NCBI GenBank assembly: GCA_012064415.1
Contig: SSNU01000062.1
Location: 241,097-305,096, forward strand
Direction: 5' to 3'
DNA from: Gyrodactylus bullatarudis
Taxonomy: Eukaryota > Platyhelminthes > Monogenea > Gyrodactylidea > Gyrodactylidae
Length of the DNA: 64,000 nucleotides
Shown: positions 10,348-21,385 of the stretch, piece after piece
Position numbering within the stretch: position 1 is the stretch's first letter
Layout of the letters: every line of letters begins with the position of its first letter
The notes under the pieces: generated by a model
The model's input: only the letters and a program-made list of their open reading frames with translations
What the model was told of the DNA's origin: nothing
Database searches by the model: none
Translations under genes and position numbers: made by a program

Positions 10348-12135
10348 ATGACGGGCTTATGTACCTATCAATTTCCTGAAGAGAAAGAAGACGGATTGAC
10401 AGCTTTAAAAAGGTTAAGAATCGAACATGATTTTGGAGATGAGTACTGGTATGAAAATGAAATAACTTGTCTTATTTACACCGATAGAGATTACTTTGAA
10501 AGACCCAACTTTCGTGGAGAACCTGAAGATTACACAAAACTTTTCGAGGCATTGACAGATGATGACATTTCAGTGGAGGATTTTTTAGCTAACCTATCGA
10601 ATTATAATTATTGTTGCGAAAAAGCTCTTAAACGTACTCAAAATGACCCCTTTCATGTACATTTACTAAGCAAAATTAAGGGAGAGAGATTTGATTTTCT
10701 TTGGTCCATGATACGATTTCATTGGTGCAAGAAAGAACCTGTTCTAAATCTTGATTGCACCCAGAAAAAGGTCTTGAGACTCTACCGAAATTACTGGTTG
10801 GAAAATAAGTCTTGTGACGTCATTGATCAGCTGACACCGGAGGAACTTCAATTCGCTAAGGACCATCCAGAGACAGAGAGCCTACTGTTGAACTACGTGT
10901 CATGCAGGATTTCCCCGGTCGATTTCGGCTTGGTTTGTGTAAAAACTGATACTCTTAAAATTGAGGAGAGTCTCAGGCAATTGATGCTCAGGCGGATAAT
11001 AAGCAAATCTTTCTACAAAGAAATAGATCTTGCTCTGCAGAGAGTGAAACTAAATGGGTTACAACACATGATTATAAGAGATTGCAAATTTGTATCATCC
11101 TTCTCCCATGATCAGATCTACGCAGAGAAGCTAGCCATTTTTGTCTCTGCAAATTGCACAAAATCAAGTGAGGAAACCTTTAACAAAATCGTATGTTCAG
11201 AGCTTGAGGATAATTTACTATCAAAATTGGATAAAAATATCAAATATAAATATCCGAGTTATGATGCAAGTTTAAAATTACCTGGCAAAACAGAGAAAAC
11301 ATTATCAAAATCAGCTGAGCAAACGATGTTCTTGTTAAATGGTTACTTTAACACATTTGTTGTACATGCGTTAAGCCCGGACAAGAAAAATGGATTTATG
11401 AGTATTGATTTTTTCAAATTAGAGATGTATATGGATCGTGACGAAGAAAACTGTCAAAAGCTTCATGACCAAATTGGTTATCGATATATTTCAGATTCAC
11501 AGTTCAGGAAAATACTGAAAAACTTTTGCTCAAAAGAACGTCTCGGCATGTATTTCAACGAAGCATATTTTTTTACATTAGTCAAAATATGTGAGCCAGA
11601 ATCAAAGGTTGAACTCATCCAAACTCTGATTAGCTTACAACAAGGGAAGGAATATGGAAATACAGGCTTGAGAAGCAGAGCAAGAAGAATAGCTTTATGC
11701 TTTGTGTACTTTCTAAACAACAGTGACAGCTGCAAAGTTCACGAACAGCTCATGGATTCGGAGCAAGCCCTAGTGGAAAGATATCCTGGGATAAACGTAT
11801 TATACAATAATTTTCTTTCATGTAAAAACGGATATGAAGAATTCCAGAAAGATTGCTTGAATTGCATGGATGTTTTGGTGGAAAATCTGCTGGAAGTGTC
11901 CATTGCTATGTTCTCCAGGATACTATGTATGACATTAAAAACGTTCTTCATGATGAAATTAGAGACGTTCATCTTCGACAAGATTACGGAGAATAAGTTG
12001 TTAGCTTTTGAAGAGTTGCTTATAGAAACCTGGTCAAATGTTTCTCAACTTCTTCATGATGTCATTTATATGAATAAGATTATCGTCATGTTAACCACAA
12101 TTATCAATGAAAAGATTATTAAAAAACCTAACTAG
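10348..12135 (+). CDS. Intronless gene of unknown function (595 residues)
   Basis: I do not recognise this protein. It is a single uninterrupted frame of 595 codons starting at MTGLCTYQFPEE and ending KIIKKPN, with AATAAA only about seven bases after the stop. Length and even amino-acid composition argue for a real gene in DNA this AT-rich, where chance frames rarely exceed 100 codons. It is Leu/Lys/Glu/Cys-rich and appears largely alpha-helical, without a signal peptide; the last 100 residues contain hydrophobic stretches (SIAMFSRILCMTL and IVMLTTIINEKII) that could be helices or weak membrane segments. No catalytic motif is visible. Being intronless among intron-rich neighbours suggests a retrocopy or a lineage-specific gene. 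A 121-bp piece of its 3' part recurs at 13663. Confidence 0.7.
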   Translation: MTGLCTYQFPEEKEDGLTALKRLRIEHDFGDEYWYENEITCLIYTDRDYFERPNFRGEPEDYTKLFEALTDDDISVEDFLANLSNYNYCCEKALKRTQNDPFHVHLLSKIKGERFDFLWSMIRFHWCKKEPVLNLDCTQKKVLRLYRNYWLENKSCDVIDQLTPEELQFAKDHPETESLLLNYVSCRISPVDFGLVCVKTDTLKIEESLRQLMLRRIISKSFYKEIDLALQRVKLNGLQHMIIRDCKFVSSFSHDQIYAEKLAIFVSANCTKSSEETFNKIVCSELEDNLLSKLDKNIKYKYPSYDASLKLPGKTEKTLSKSAEQTMFLLNGYFNTFVVHALSPDKKNGFMSIDFFKLEMYMDRDEENCQKLHDQIGYRYISDSQFRKILKNFCSKERLGMYFNEAYFFTLVKICEPESKVELIQTLISLQQGKEYGNTGLRSRARRIALCFVYFLNNSDSCKVHEQLMDSEQALVERYPGINVLYNNFLSCKNGYEEFQKDCLNCMDVLVENLLEVSIAMFSRILCMTLKTFFMMKLETFIFDKITENKLLAFEELLIETWSNVSQLLHDVIYMNKIIVMLTTIINEKIIKKPN

Positions 12136-12460
12136 ATTTCGAATAAAACTTTTTCGTGAAATTTTAGGGCCTTTTTTTGAAGAAATTGCAAATTTACACT
12201 CATCGACGGTTATTAAATAATCTCTGGATTGATATTTTTCAACCCTATTCGCAGTAATTAAATGAGATTTTCTTAAAGTTTGGAAAATGTTCGGCCACTA
12301 AACTATATCTAACTTAATTCCCTTATAAATAACAAAAAATACAGTCAGATACAAAAACTTGATGAAATGGGAAGTAAAATGGAAACTCAATGATAGATCA
12401 AGTTAATATTATTCAATAATTTTATCAGAAAATCAAATTTGGTCGAGATAATTAGCGATA
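12136..12460. other. Intergenic, no gene seen
   Basis: AT-rich sequence after the orphan gene. No coding sequence or clear repeat boundary could be set. Confidence 0.4.
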
Positions 12461-12895
12461 ATTGAATTCACATTATTATTGTTAATTTCAATGAGAAAGA
12501 GTGATCAAAAGTTGATTTTTAAGAAAACTAATCATCACCATAAAGATTTAGATATATTCGTCATTTTTCAGGGATCCTAAATCATCAAAATTCAATTTTC
12601 ACACGATGATGGCTTGATTCTTAAAATCAGATTTGATTTCTTTGTTTAATCGTTATCCTAAAGATCAACTTCTGATCACTCTCTGACTTTGAAATTAGCA
12701 AAATTTTCCAACTCAAAGTTCAAAAAGAATATCTTTAGAAATTGATTTTTTCAAATTCTTTTTCTGCATATCGTAAATCTGGGTCTTGTGATTTAGATTC
12801 CGAAAGATCAAAGTAGATTTGTCGATGAAGAAATTGAGAATTTTGTAAAACTCATAAATTCCCATCTTCATTATTAGCTAGCTTCATGTCTGGTC
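12460..12895. mobile_element. Degenerate family A foldback/TIR element
   Basis: The right end CATAAATTCCCATCTTCATT (12864-12883) is the family A terminus. The interior (about 12560-12720) is the reverse complement of sequence at about 42850-43040, sharing the string TTTTCACACGATGATGG. The left boundary is unclear. No open frame is conserved, so this is a non-autonomous copy. Confidence 0.6.
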
Positions 12896-13228
12896 GAATA
12901 AAGGTGATATTTAGACGAGAAATGAAGAGTGAGAAGCATATTACTCTATTGCAAGATCGGAGCAATCTTGAGAATTAAACTAGAGATGAATCATGTGTAA
13001 GTTGAACAGACCAAGAACTAAGAACTCAAAAGAAAGAATGGAATCTTGAGTCATTTGAAGGCGATGAGATTGAAAATGATGTTATTCATCAAAAATTCTT
13101 AGATTGTGGAAACTGAGAATTTAGAAAGACCACGAAAGTTTGCTATTCCTGAAGCTGAATGTTTGAAGAAAATAAAGGTTTCGTCTATTCCCTACAATAA
13201 GATTCGTTTTCATCGTTTCTAAAGTTGT

Positions 13229-13662
13229 TGATATGAAGTTAGGAATCTATGACCTTTATGATAAATCTCGATTTTTCCGTCAAAAATTCAAATTTGTCAA
13301 AGATTTTTTTGGAATCGATTTTTTTGTTACGAAATTCAGCTCCCAAACGATAATGAGGTTATTCATCAGATAAGATTTAGTTGAATTGATTTTCTTGTCT
13401 AATTTTGATCCTGAAAAACTCTTTCAATCAGCCTTCCACTTTCAAATCAATAAAAATTTTCAGCTCAAAGATCGGAAAATGAGATTTTGGCGCCAAATCG
13501 AAATTTGTAAAATGACCATATTTTTCATAAAAATAATTTCTTTTCAGAATTCTTTTCTTCAAATGTTAAAAGTGGACAACATGAGTAGGATTCCAAAAAA
13601 ATCTTTAACAAATTCGAATTTTTGATGGAAAAATCAAGGTTGGATCATAAAGATCATAGATC
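13229..13662. mobile_element. Family A TIR element
   Basis: The left end TTGATATGAAGTTAGGAATC and the opposing right end (AAATCAAGGTTGGATCATAA then AGATCATAGATC) form a decayed terminal inverted repeat. The interior (GATTTTGGCGCCAAATCGAA and following) matches the elements at 1.1 kb and 32.5 kb. Its right end abuts the duplicated gene fragment at 13663. Confidence 0.65.
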
Positions 13663-13812
13663 AAATCTGCTGGAAGTGTCCATTGCTATGTTCTCCAGGA
13701 TACTATGTATGACATTAAAAACGTTCTTCATGATGAAATTAGAGACGTTCATCTTCGACAAGATTGCGGATAATAAGTTGTTAATGAAAAGATGATAAAA
13801 ATTGCCTGAACA
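13663..13812 (+). pseudogene. Partial duplicate of the 10348-12135 gene with internal deletion
   Basis: Bases 13663-13783 repeat 11883-12003 of the orphan gene almost exactly (about two substitutions). The copy then jumps to sequence matching 12107 onward (ATGAAAAGAT...), omitting about 103 bp. It has no start codon and no upstream coding sequence, so it cannot encode the protein. It lies directly against the right end of a family A element, which may have carried or captured it. Confidence 0.85.
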
Positions 13813-14236
13813 GAATGTGTGATAATCTTTGAATTAATTTTGTAAAATCCGAATATTTCTTCCTCGAATTCTAAAGGGGTTCTTTATTTGTGTAAAATTT
13901 CTTTCAAATCTATTAATAATTCTGAAAAGAAAACCTAAATTTAGTTGTAGATTTCGTCAGCTTATCCATGTGAATTTTATGGCTCTTTGAAAAAGCAATA
14001 ATTTACGAATTTAAGAAGGAGGAACTATCAGTAAATGAATTAGTCACATGATTGAAGCAAAATACTCAGAAAGAATAGAGAAATTTGGAGTGATTTCTTG
14101 AAAATTTTGTCAAATATTAAAAAAACATCTAATTTTTTTTCTTAGGCCTTAGAAGATATGTTCGTAAAACAGAAGCTGTTGATGTCAAATCTACATTCTA
14201 TCAGAATTTGTAAGAACAATACTTTTAGACAAAAAT
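13813..14236. other. Intergenic, no gene seen
   Basis: AT-rich DNA between the duplicated fragment and the piggyBac-like remnant. Nothing recognisable. Confidence 0.4.
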
Positions 14237-14617
14237 TGACAAACCCTCTCGTTCCCATGGCCAAAATAGGAGGATATCATAACTTTCTTTTCTGTAATCC
14301 TACTAATTAGACTCTTGTGATCAATGTTTGTTTCGATAATTTTTTCAATGAGGTCGTATACGACTGATCGGTATTTAGAGGGTTACAAAACAATCAAGTC
14401 TACTTGTAAGTGACAAATGTAAGATTTATGTGGAGGTCTTAAATTATTCTCATGAGCTATTTCCAATCTTCTTTTCCTAGATTCAAATTTGGCATCGTTC
14501 AAAAATTCATTTGGCAATTTGAGCTGAAATGCCAGAAGATCCATCGGTTGATGTTGGCTACAATTTCTTTTATATTACTTAAGTGAGGTCGTATACGACC
14601 TCCGGTACCGAGAGGGT
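14237..14617. mobile_element. Decayed piggyBac-type MITE
   Basis: It carries two copies of the palindrome core found in the piggyBac element at 34.5 kb: a decayed one at 14350-14364 and a perfect GAGGTCGTATACGACCTC at 14585-14602. The right end CCGGTACCGAGAGGG (14603-14617) is close to the inverse of that element's left end. The left end may be the AAACCCTCTCG at about 14241. The flanking TTAA has decayed. There is no transposase. Confidence 0.7.
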
Positions 14618-15211
14618 TGAATGATAAGCCAGCTTTCAAAAAAGAATTCAGATTTGAAAACAGTTTTACTAAAATTTAATTTGGGACGTTAATTCTATTT
14701 TTTCATTATTGTATACCTACTTTAAAGTAGATACTTGAAATTACGACTAAAATAGAAATTAAATAGGGTAGAAGTTCATTTAAACAAGATACTTTGTCTC
14801 TTCTTGCGTAAATGAATATTTATTTATTCTCATGTTGCAATCTTATTCAAGCAGTCATAAAACATTACAACAACTTTAGTATTGCACATAGTATTGTATA
14901 TTAAAATTTAATTTTTCAAACGTTTTTAATCAGCTCATTACAGAAAATGGATTGATTATTGGAAACCCCCAGTTTTATGGCTTAAACTTTAAGCAGATAA
15001 TTCAATACATTGACTGGACATTATTTTTGATAGGTCAAAATTGCTCTATTAGATGTAATTATAGATTCTGTCATTTTACAAGAAACATGTGAATTTAGAT
15101 TAGTAAAATAACATGACATGTAAATCTCATTATAAATTTACTTGATCAAGTTATAAGCAACTGTGGTAATTTAAAATTTTGCATCTTCTATTAGAGAATT
15201 TGGTGTTTTAA

Positions 15212-15702
15212 CCCATAAAGTCCCAGAGAATTCTTTTTCATGATTCGCATTCTATCTTCAGTCTATCCAATGGTTTGTGAATACGCTGATTAGGAATCTA
15301 TACAGTTGTTTTTAACGCAATTATGTTTTGTTCAGAAGTTATAACCCATCTTTTGATCCAAAAACAGGTTATCTTTGTTGCTTTAGCAGATAGGGTTTAG
15401 GCAATTGCATATTTGAATTCTACAGGTATGACTCCTCGATAAAAGTTATCTTACTTTTTATCTATGACGCCGGGAAGTAGGTTTTTTAAAATAAACGTTT
15501 TAAAATTTTTTGAAGAAAACTCTCTTTAAATTAGTATAGCGCGAGTATGACGAATGATAGAGCCAAGATCTTTGCGTATTCCAGGAGATTAATAAATTTC
15601 CTATCGAATGGGGGGTGTGGTGGTATTTTCTGAGGCTTGAATGAATAATAATAAGTTGCAAAAATGACGTGTGATAGAACTATCACTGTGGGACTTAAAG
15701 GG
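15212..15702. mobile_element. TTAA-flanked piggyBac-like MITE (491 bp)
   Basis: The element runs from CCCATAAAGTCCCAGAGA to its inverse CTGTGGGACTTAAAGGG and is bounded by TTAA at 15208-15211 and 15703-15706. CCC termini with a TTAA duplication are the mark of piggyBac-superfamily transposition. No open frame is present, so it depends on a transposase encoded elsewhere. Related copies lie at 16805 (inverted), 34132, 38824 and possibly 54130. Confidence 0.85.
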
Positions 15703-15706
15703 TTAA

Positions 15707-16804
15707 TTGATACTCAGATCTAATGTTTGAAAAGGATGACATTTTTTTCCTACATTGAATTTTGTGACCCGTGTAATGGCCCTGGATAGAGTATGATTTC
15801 AATGTCTCAATAATGGACTATAAACATTGATTAAATAATGCCTCTGTGACCATAGAAATTCCTTTTTTTTATGGAATTTTTCATGTGACTATCTTTACAT
15901 TCCTATATAAATGGGGGAAAAATAGGTAAAAGAAAAACAAGAAAATAGTTTTTTTATATTCTTTGCTTTACTATTCTGTGTTTTGTCATCCTTCTCTACA
16001 GAAGAGTTGAATGAATGAAAGCATTCCAATTTTTATTGTTGAAGCTCTATTGATTTTTCCTCATTTGTATAGAATGGTTTTTTTATTTTTCATTCTTATA
16101 CATCAAGTTACTCTTTGATTATGAGAGAAAATTAGAAATTGTTTAACTTGCCAAATGAACATTTGACAATGCATTACAACTGTTTCTAGGCTTGCATTTT
16201 CAATCCAATGACGCCAAAAGTTTGATACTAGAACAGGAAAAACTTGATCTATTTATGCTATGCTTTAGAACTCAACTCACGAGAATAATTACTTTTCTGA
16301 TTGAATTTAGTACTCAGATCATGTTCTGCATATTTTTTTAAAGCGTAAAAGTCATTCTCAATTATGGGATTGCCCATTTTTCCCTAAATATCCCACGGAC
16401 ATGATAAAACAACGAAACTTGAGAAACTCATTAATTGGCCAAGAGTTTAGTGATTGTGACGATTTGAAAAATTCTAGATCTTCCAAACTGAATGACATAA
16501 TGGCGAAGCTTCAATAAGGCCTAGAATTCTAATTGATAGTGCTATCAGAAAAGTTGGTACAAAAATAAGATTAAAATATTTCGTCCTACCCTAGTGATCA
16601 AGAACAAAAGGCGATCTAGTCAGATGACAAGCGTACCAGTTGATAATTGGATAAAGATAAAACAGACTTTTAAAAAGTACTTTTACCCTTATTGATTTAA
16701 AAACTTTCTCACGAGAATTTTAATTCATCTCTCCTAACGAATGACAAAGTATTTTCCGAAACGGTTGATTATGCCGATAGTCCAGATAACTCAGATATAA
16801 AGAG
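15707..16804. other. Intergenic between two opposed MITE copies
   Basis: About 1.1 kb of AT-rich DNA lying between two inverted copies of the same MITE. No coding sequence was seen. It may be the interior of a composite element or simply host DNA flanked by two insertions. Confidence 0.4.
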
Positions 16805-17127
16805 AGTTGATTTTCTTCAAAAAATTAATTTTTGTTTAAAACGTTTATTTTAAAAAACCTACTTCCCGGCGTCATAGATAAAAAGTAAGATAACTTTTAT
16901 CGAGGAGTCATACCTGTAGAATTCAAATATGCAATTGCCTAAACCCTATCTGCTAAAGCAACAAAGATAACCTGTTTTTGAATCAAAAGATGGGTTATAA
17001 CTTCTGAACAAAACATAATTGCGTTAAAAACAACTGTATAGATTCCTAATCAGCGTATTCACAAACCATTGGATAGACTGAAGATAGAATGCGAATCATG
17101 AAAAAGAATTCTCTGGGACTTTATGGG
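16805..17127 (-). mobile_element. Truncated, inverted copy of the TTAA MITE
   Basis: About 320 bp is the reverse complement of the left part of the 15212-15702 element, including TGCAATTGCCTAAACCCTAT. It ends GGGACTTTATGGG followed by TTAA at 17128-17131. The other end is missing. With the first copy it forms a 1.9-kb region with terminal inverted repeats of about 300 bp. Confidence 0.85.
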
Positions 17128-17131
17128 TTAA

Positions 17132-18480
17132 AATTATCTTTTAGTTTAGTTCAAAAGTCGAGAAAAAACATCAAGAAATACATTTACAAACTCAATCTAT
17201 AACTTGTAGATTATTAGAATATTTATTGAAACCTTTTTCCGAATAGTATAACCCGGACTAAAACTTTCATTAATCCTTACTCATAAGCAGGGGAAATTTA
17301 TCAATATACCTGGTACATACTTTGAAACATGATACTTTATTCGTGATTCATGTTACAAAATAAAATTCTTGATTTCAATGAAACTTGATATTGGAAGAAG
17401 AAGAAACCATCTGAACTGAAATTAGAGAGTAGATCGTTAATCTTTAATAAAGACTGAAAGACTATTCAGTGAGCATCTAAATTTACATTTTAAAAAATAG
17501 CGATCTATTTTTAATGGATAAAATGACCTACCATATCAAGTTATAAGCGTGATGCAATGATTTTGAAATATCCTCAAGATTTAAATAATTATTAGTGGCG
17601 GTTTTATTAATTGTACGAAATTTCACTCAAGTCTAGGCATTGTGAAGAAGACATCACAGTAATCAAATTTAAAACCAATTTGTCATCTCATGTCACACTA
17701 CCCAAAACTATTACTAATCTGTGTTCAATAGAATTCTAACTTGTTGGGGATTCTCTAATCAGTCAGATATTATTCAAAACATGGTTTTGCCGGATGTAGA
17801 AGCGTTCGAAACGTGTAACTCAGCGCTTTTAGGTCAGAATGTTTACCTAGTTTGAGACTTTAGCACACAAGCACCTTCTTAAATACCTCAATATCCAATA
17901 TTCATGGAAAGAAATATTGAGAATAAGGTTCGAAAGATGAATCATTGTCTCTGATCAAATCTTCATGATAATAATAATAGGATTACAGAAACATTAGGAA
18001 GCTTTTGCTTGGAAGGTAAAAAACTAACTTCGCATTCCTAAATAGATCATTGAATTATTCAAATTTCTCGCGTGATTTCTTTTTAATCGATCAGAAATTA
18101 TTAGCTAATATATAAACTCGGCCATCATGTGATCGCTCGTGTGTTTCTATTTTGCTTTCATTCTAATTAGTGTGATAACGTATAATTTCTAGGAGCTGTC
18201 CTTCATAAAACTGGTAGGTAGCGTTCACACTAGGTCAAGTAGTAAGGACTTTACTTCCTTCCAACTAAAAATGGGATTGTATTCTAATTACAATACTTTA
18301 TTTAATTTTAAAGGATAATTATCTCCTACTTTTAGCAAATAGCCATGAAATAATAATAATTCAAGTGTATTATTGTAGTTTTACACTTGAGTGAGCCTAT
18401 CAGACTTCTTTTCCTTACTCTAATTTCCTGGATTATACCGAGATTGATATTCTTAATAGGTCTGTCAAATTTATTTAATA
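17132..18480. other. Intergenic, no gene seen
   Basis: AT-rich sequence with stop codons in all frames. No RNA gene or repeat was recognised. Confidence 0.4.
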
Positions 18481-18494
18481 TATAGAAAATCTTG

Positions 18495-18964
18495 GACTTG
18501 GACGAAATTTTGCAAAACTACTTAAATCGCCCATCGATAGGAAAAAACTAATCTTCATGTATTTAAATCCCACCAAATTTCGCTTCAAAATACCTTTCCA
18601 TGCTTCTGGAATGAGATAAACAAAATTGTGAAAATTTTCAAATTTTGAACGTTTTTTATTGTTTTATATTTATAACTTGAATTCACCTTATTTCTTTACA
18701 TTGTAAAAGTTGTAAAAATGACTTAAATCCTATTAAAATTGTTTTTTCAATAGCTCAAATGAAATTTCTCTTATTTTTTATGAATATTGATAGGTCTAAA
18801 ACGTTTAAAATTTGAAAATTTTCACAATTTTGTTTATCTCATTCCAGAAGCATGGAAAGGTATTTTGAAGCGAAATTTGGTGGGATTATATTTAAATACT
18901 TGAAGATTAGTTTTTTCCTATCGATGGGCGATTTAAGTAGTTTTGCAAAATTTCGTCCAAGTCT
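18495..18964. repeat. Foldback element with arms of about 160 bp
   Basis: Bases 18495-18655 (GACTTGGACGAAATTTTGCA onward) recur as the reverse complement at 18798-18964. The arms differ by small indels and a few substitutions and flank a central 142-bp stretch. The short open frame across the right arm is a by-product of the repeat. A family A end at about 19085-19145 (AACCATAAATTCCCATCTTC) lies just downstream and may be the outer right end of the same element. Confidence 0.85.
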
Positions 18965-19145
18965 AGAAAATATACATTTGAAAAAAGATACACTCGACTA
19001 TCGAGCAGATAATCCAACCCATTTCCTTCCAACCTCAGATGGTTTGATGATGATGGCCATAGTGAGAATCTCATAAAGTTTATTCCCAAATAGGCAAGAA
19101 CTAAATTGAGAATTTTGTAAAAACCATAAATTCCCATCTTCAAGG

Positions 19146-19702
19146 TTTAGTTAAAAGAATTAATAAAGAGTGGAAATCAAGAACCAAAAAGTTTTGTAAT
19201 TTAATGAAATTTGAATAAATATGAATAAAATTTTATCTTTCTATTTTCAATAACTTTTAATAAGTGATTTAGAATGAATGGTTAATAAGGTATTTTAGTA
19301 TCTTAAAATTCAAATGATTGATTATTGGAATGAACTCAAACTTTTCATAAAAAGTGCCAAAAAGATACAAGAAATTAAATACATTTTTATTTTCATCTTG
19401 ATTATCACAATTTTCCTTGTGTTCTTACCATTTGAAAAGTATCTCATAATAAATACACACAAATCGTTTTTTTAATTTTAAAATATCGATAGATTGCAAA
19501 ATGAACTGGATCACATTACAAAATTTCCCACTGTTTAAAACTTTTATAATGTTGATGATGGTATATTATTTATTATTCTGGAATGTATAGCATCTTTATT
19601 GATTGCATTGATTGCCCAAAAAGGAGAGAAAGAAATCAAATTAGAAAAATAATTGAAAAATAAATATTTTTTTGTCGATCTGAGTTCTCGGTCGACACCG
19701 GG
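19146..19702. other. Intergenic and likely 3' UTR of the minus-strand gene
   Basis: AT-rich, non-coding; includes the downstream side of the minus-strand gene that ends at 19703. No polyadenylation signal was singled out. Confidence 0.4.
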
Positions 19703-20458
19703 TCAGCTGTCAATATTTTCATGAAAAAGATTTTTGAAGTTGCCAAAATACCTCTTTGTGTTATTGAAAAATTTGTGGCGGAAATTCTGACTAGAGCTCC
19801 TGGTGTGATGACTGTCTGGTGTGAATTCATCGTGTTTCGTCTGACTTCGATGGCCGCGTAGAGAGTCCCCGCTCTGGGCACTCTGATGATTGGTTGTGGA
19901 TATTTCAGCATGTGACGGAGCTCTCTTGATCTGTTCCCTCTCATGGAATTCTGTGTCAGGGTGAAAGGACACGGACCTACTCCGACGTATTGGAACCTGG
20001 TTCTCTATCGTCAGAGTAGACGTTGACTGCTTGACTAAACATGATTTTATCGGCGACCTATCCTGTCCTTCTAGCCGGTATGGCTGAGGGGTTATCGTTA
20101 GAGAATGATTCTTTTTATAAAATTCAATGCCGTCCAAACGATTCGAATTTTTGCAGTTCATCGAGGAACTATTATGATTGTCGCCATGGTCGAAACTACT
20201 CGCCGGTTTGATGATAATTGGTGTTGTATGCTTTCGGTTCTCTTGCTGAGACCTCTGGCGTATGTATAACTCATTCTTTTTAATTGGACTCTGATAGTTT
20301 GCCGCCGGTGTTGACAGGGACTTGATTTCAAGGGGTTTATTGATGTTATTATTATTGTTATTAGCGCGGGAAGTTTCCTTCGCCGACCGATTATTACTCA
20401 TGTATATGATTGGTTCACGAATGCTGTTGGATTTTTCGCGCATTTTCTGATTCATCAA
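19703..20458 (-). CDS. Unrecognised disordered protein with a possible PP1-docking motif
   Basis: A 251-codon frame starting MMNQKMREKSNS. Higher GC than its surroundings and a long open frame suggest a real exon. The protein is Ser/Asn/Arg-rich, with an Asn run (residues about 33-38) and no membrane segment or folded domain that I can see. Its most distinctive part is SPIKSCLVK followed about 20 residues later by RRSRSVSFHPD. This resembles the SILK plus RVxF pair used by protein phosphatase 1 regulators; that reading is inference. Basic serine clusters offer many kinase sites. Extra exons upstream are possible because the start methionine has no further support. It has no close neighbour. 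Confidence 0.5.
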   Translation of the reverse strand: MMNQKMREKSNSIREPIIYMSNNRSAKETSRANNNNNNINKPLEIKSLSTPAANYQSPIKKNELYIRQRSQQENRKHTTPIIIKPASSFDHGDNHNSSSMNCKNSNRLDGIEFYKKNHSLTITPQPYRLEGQDRSPIKSCLVKQSTSTLTIENQVPIRRSRSVSFHPDTEFHEREQIKRAPSHAEISTTNHQSAQSGDSLRGHRSQTKHDEFTPDSHHTRSSSQNFRHKFFNNTKRYFGNFKNLFHENIDS

Positions 20459-21385
20459 TCAAGGCAAGGTCTCTCTTACAACATATGTTCCATAACTAAA
20501 TAAATATATATTTCCACAATTCTGTCCAGAATCAAAGAAAGTAAAGTTCCTGTACTCAGCTCATTGAGAAATGTATCATTCTGAACACTAATATGATTAT
20601 TTTACCCTTAAAAATCAGTGTATATTCACTTTTATAATGTAGATACAAATATAAAATGTATACATATTAGAATATATCAGCATATATATATACACACTAG
20701 TTTTATGTGCATATAACAACTTTTAGTAAGAGAGAATCGTCATACTCTTTTTAATCAATCAGACAAAAAATTTGATCTATAGAATCGACCAATCAGATTT
20801 CTACAATATTCATTCAGGGAGATATCTAATGTTATTACTCTAAAATAATTTACTACCCTTTTTACTAACTTGTCTGAGTTTCCTGGACTTTTATTTTATT
20901 GGTCTAAAAAGTTTTGTTACTCTCTAGAATAGTTAGAGATGTAATCCACAGAAAATGTGTGTAATTATCCAAGATCAGGTGTTGTGTAGCAAGTTTAGTG
21001 AAAATGATGTAATAGTTTGACGAGAATGTTTCTTCTTTTCATTCTTTGAGATAGGAAAAAAGTGAAATTATTGCATATCAAAATTACTGAAATTGCTCAT
21101 TTGAGATCATTTCAAGTCAAAGCTTTTTAAATGTTTTTGTTCATGAACTGCTTTTAATATTGAATTACTTTCACCTGCATTGAACTAGAAGAATCTGTAT
21201 AAATCATTGGGGATATTTTTTGAAATTTCACAGAACTTTCAAAGGTAGTTCTAATGATACATAACATGTGTATGTTCTGAGAAATTCCTCAAAAATCTCA
21301 TCGATCACCATTATGACAATATACAATTGAAAATTTTATTCAAAACTCAGAGGTTGTTCAGTTTAATCCATAATGATTTACTTGA
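20459..21385. other. Intergenic, no gene seen
   Basis: Upstream region of the minus-strand gene ending at 19703, then AT-rich DNA with a short ATATAT tract near 20640-20700. Nothing else recognisable. Confidence 0.4.

Noticed and set aside
18852..19143. Two overlapping opposite-strand frames
   Set aside because: Produced by the right arm of the foldback at 18495-18964.
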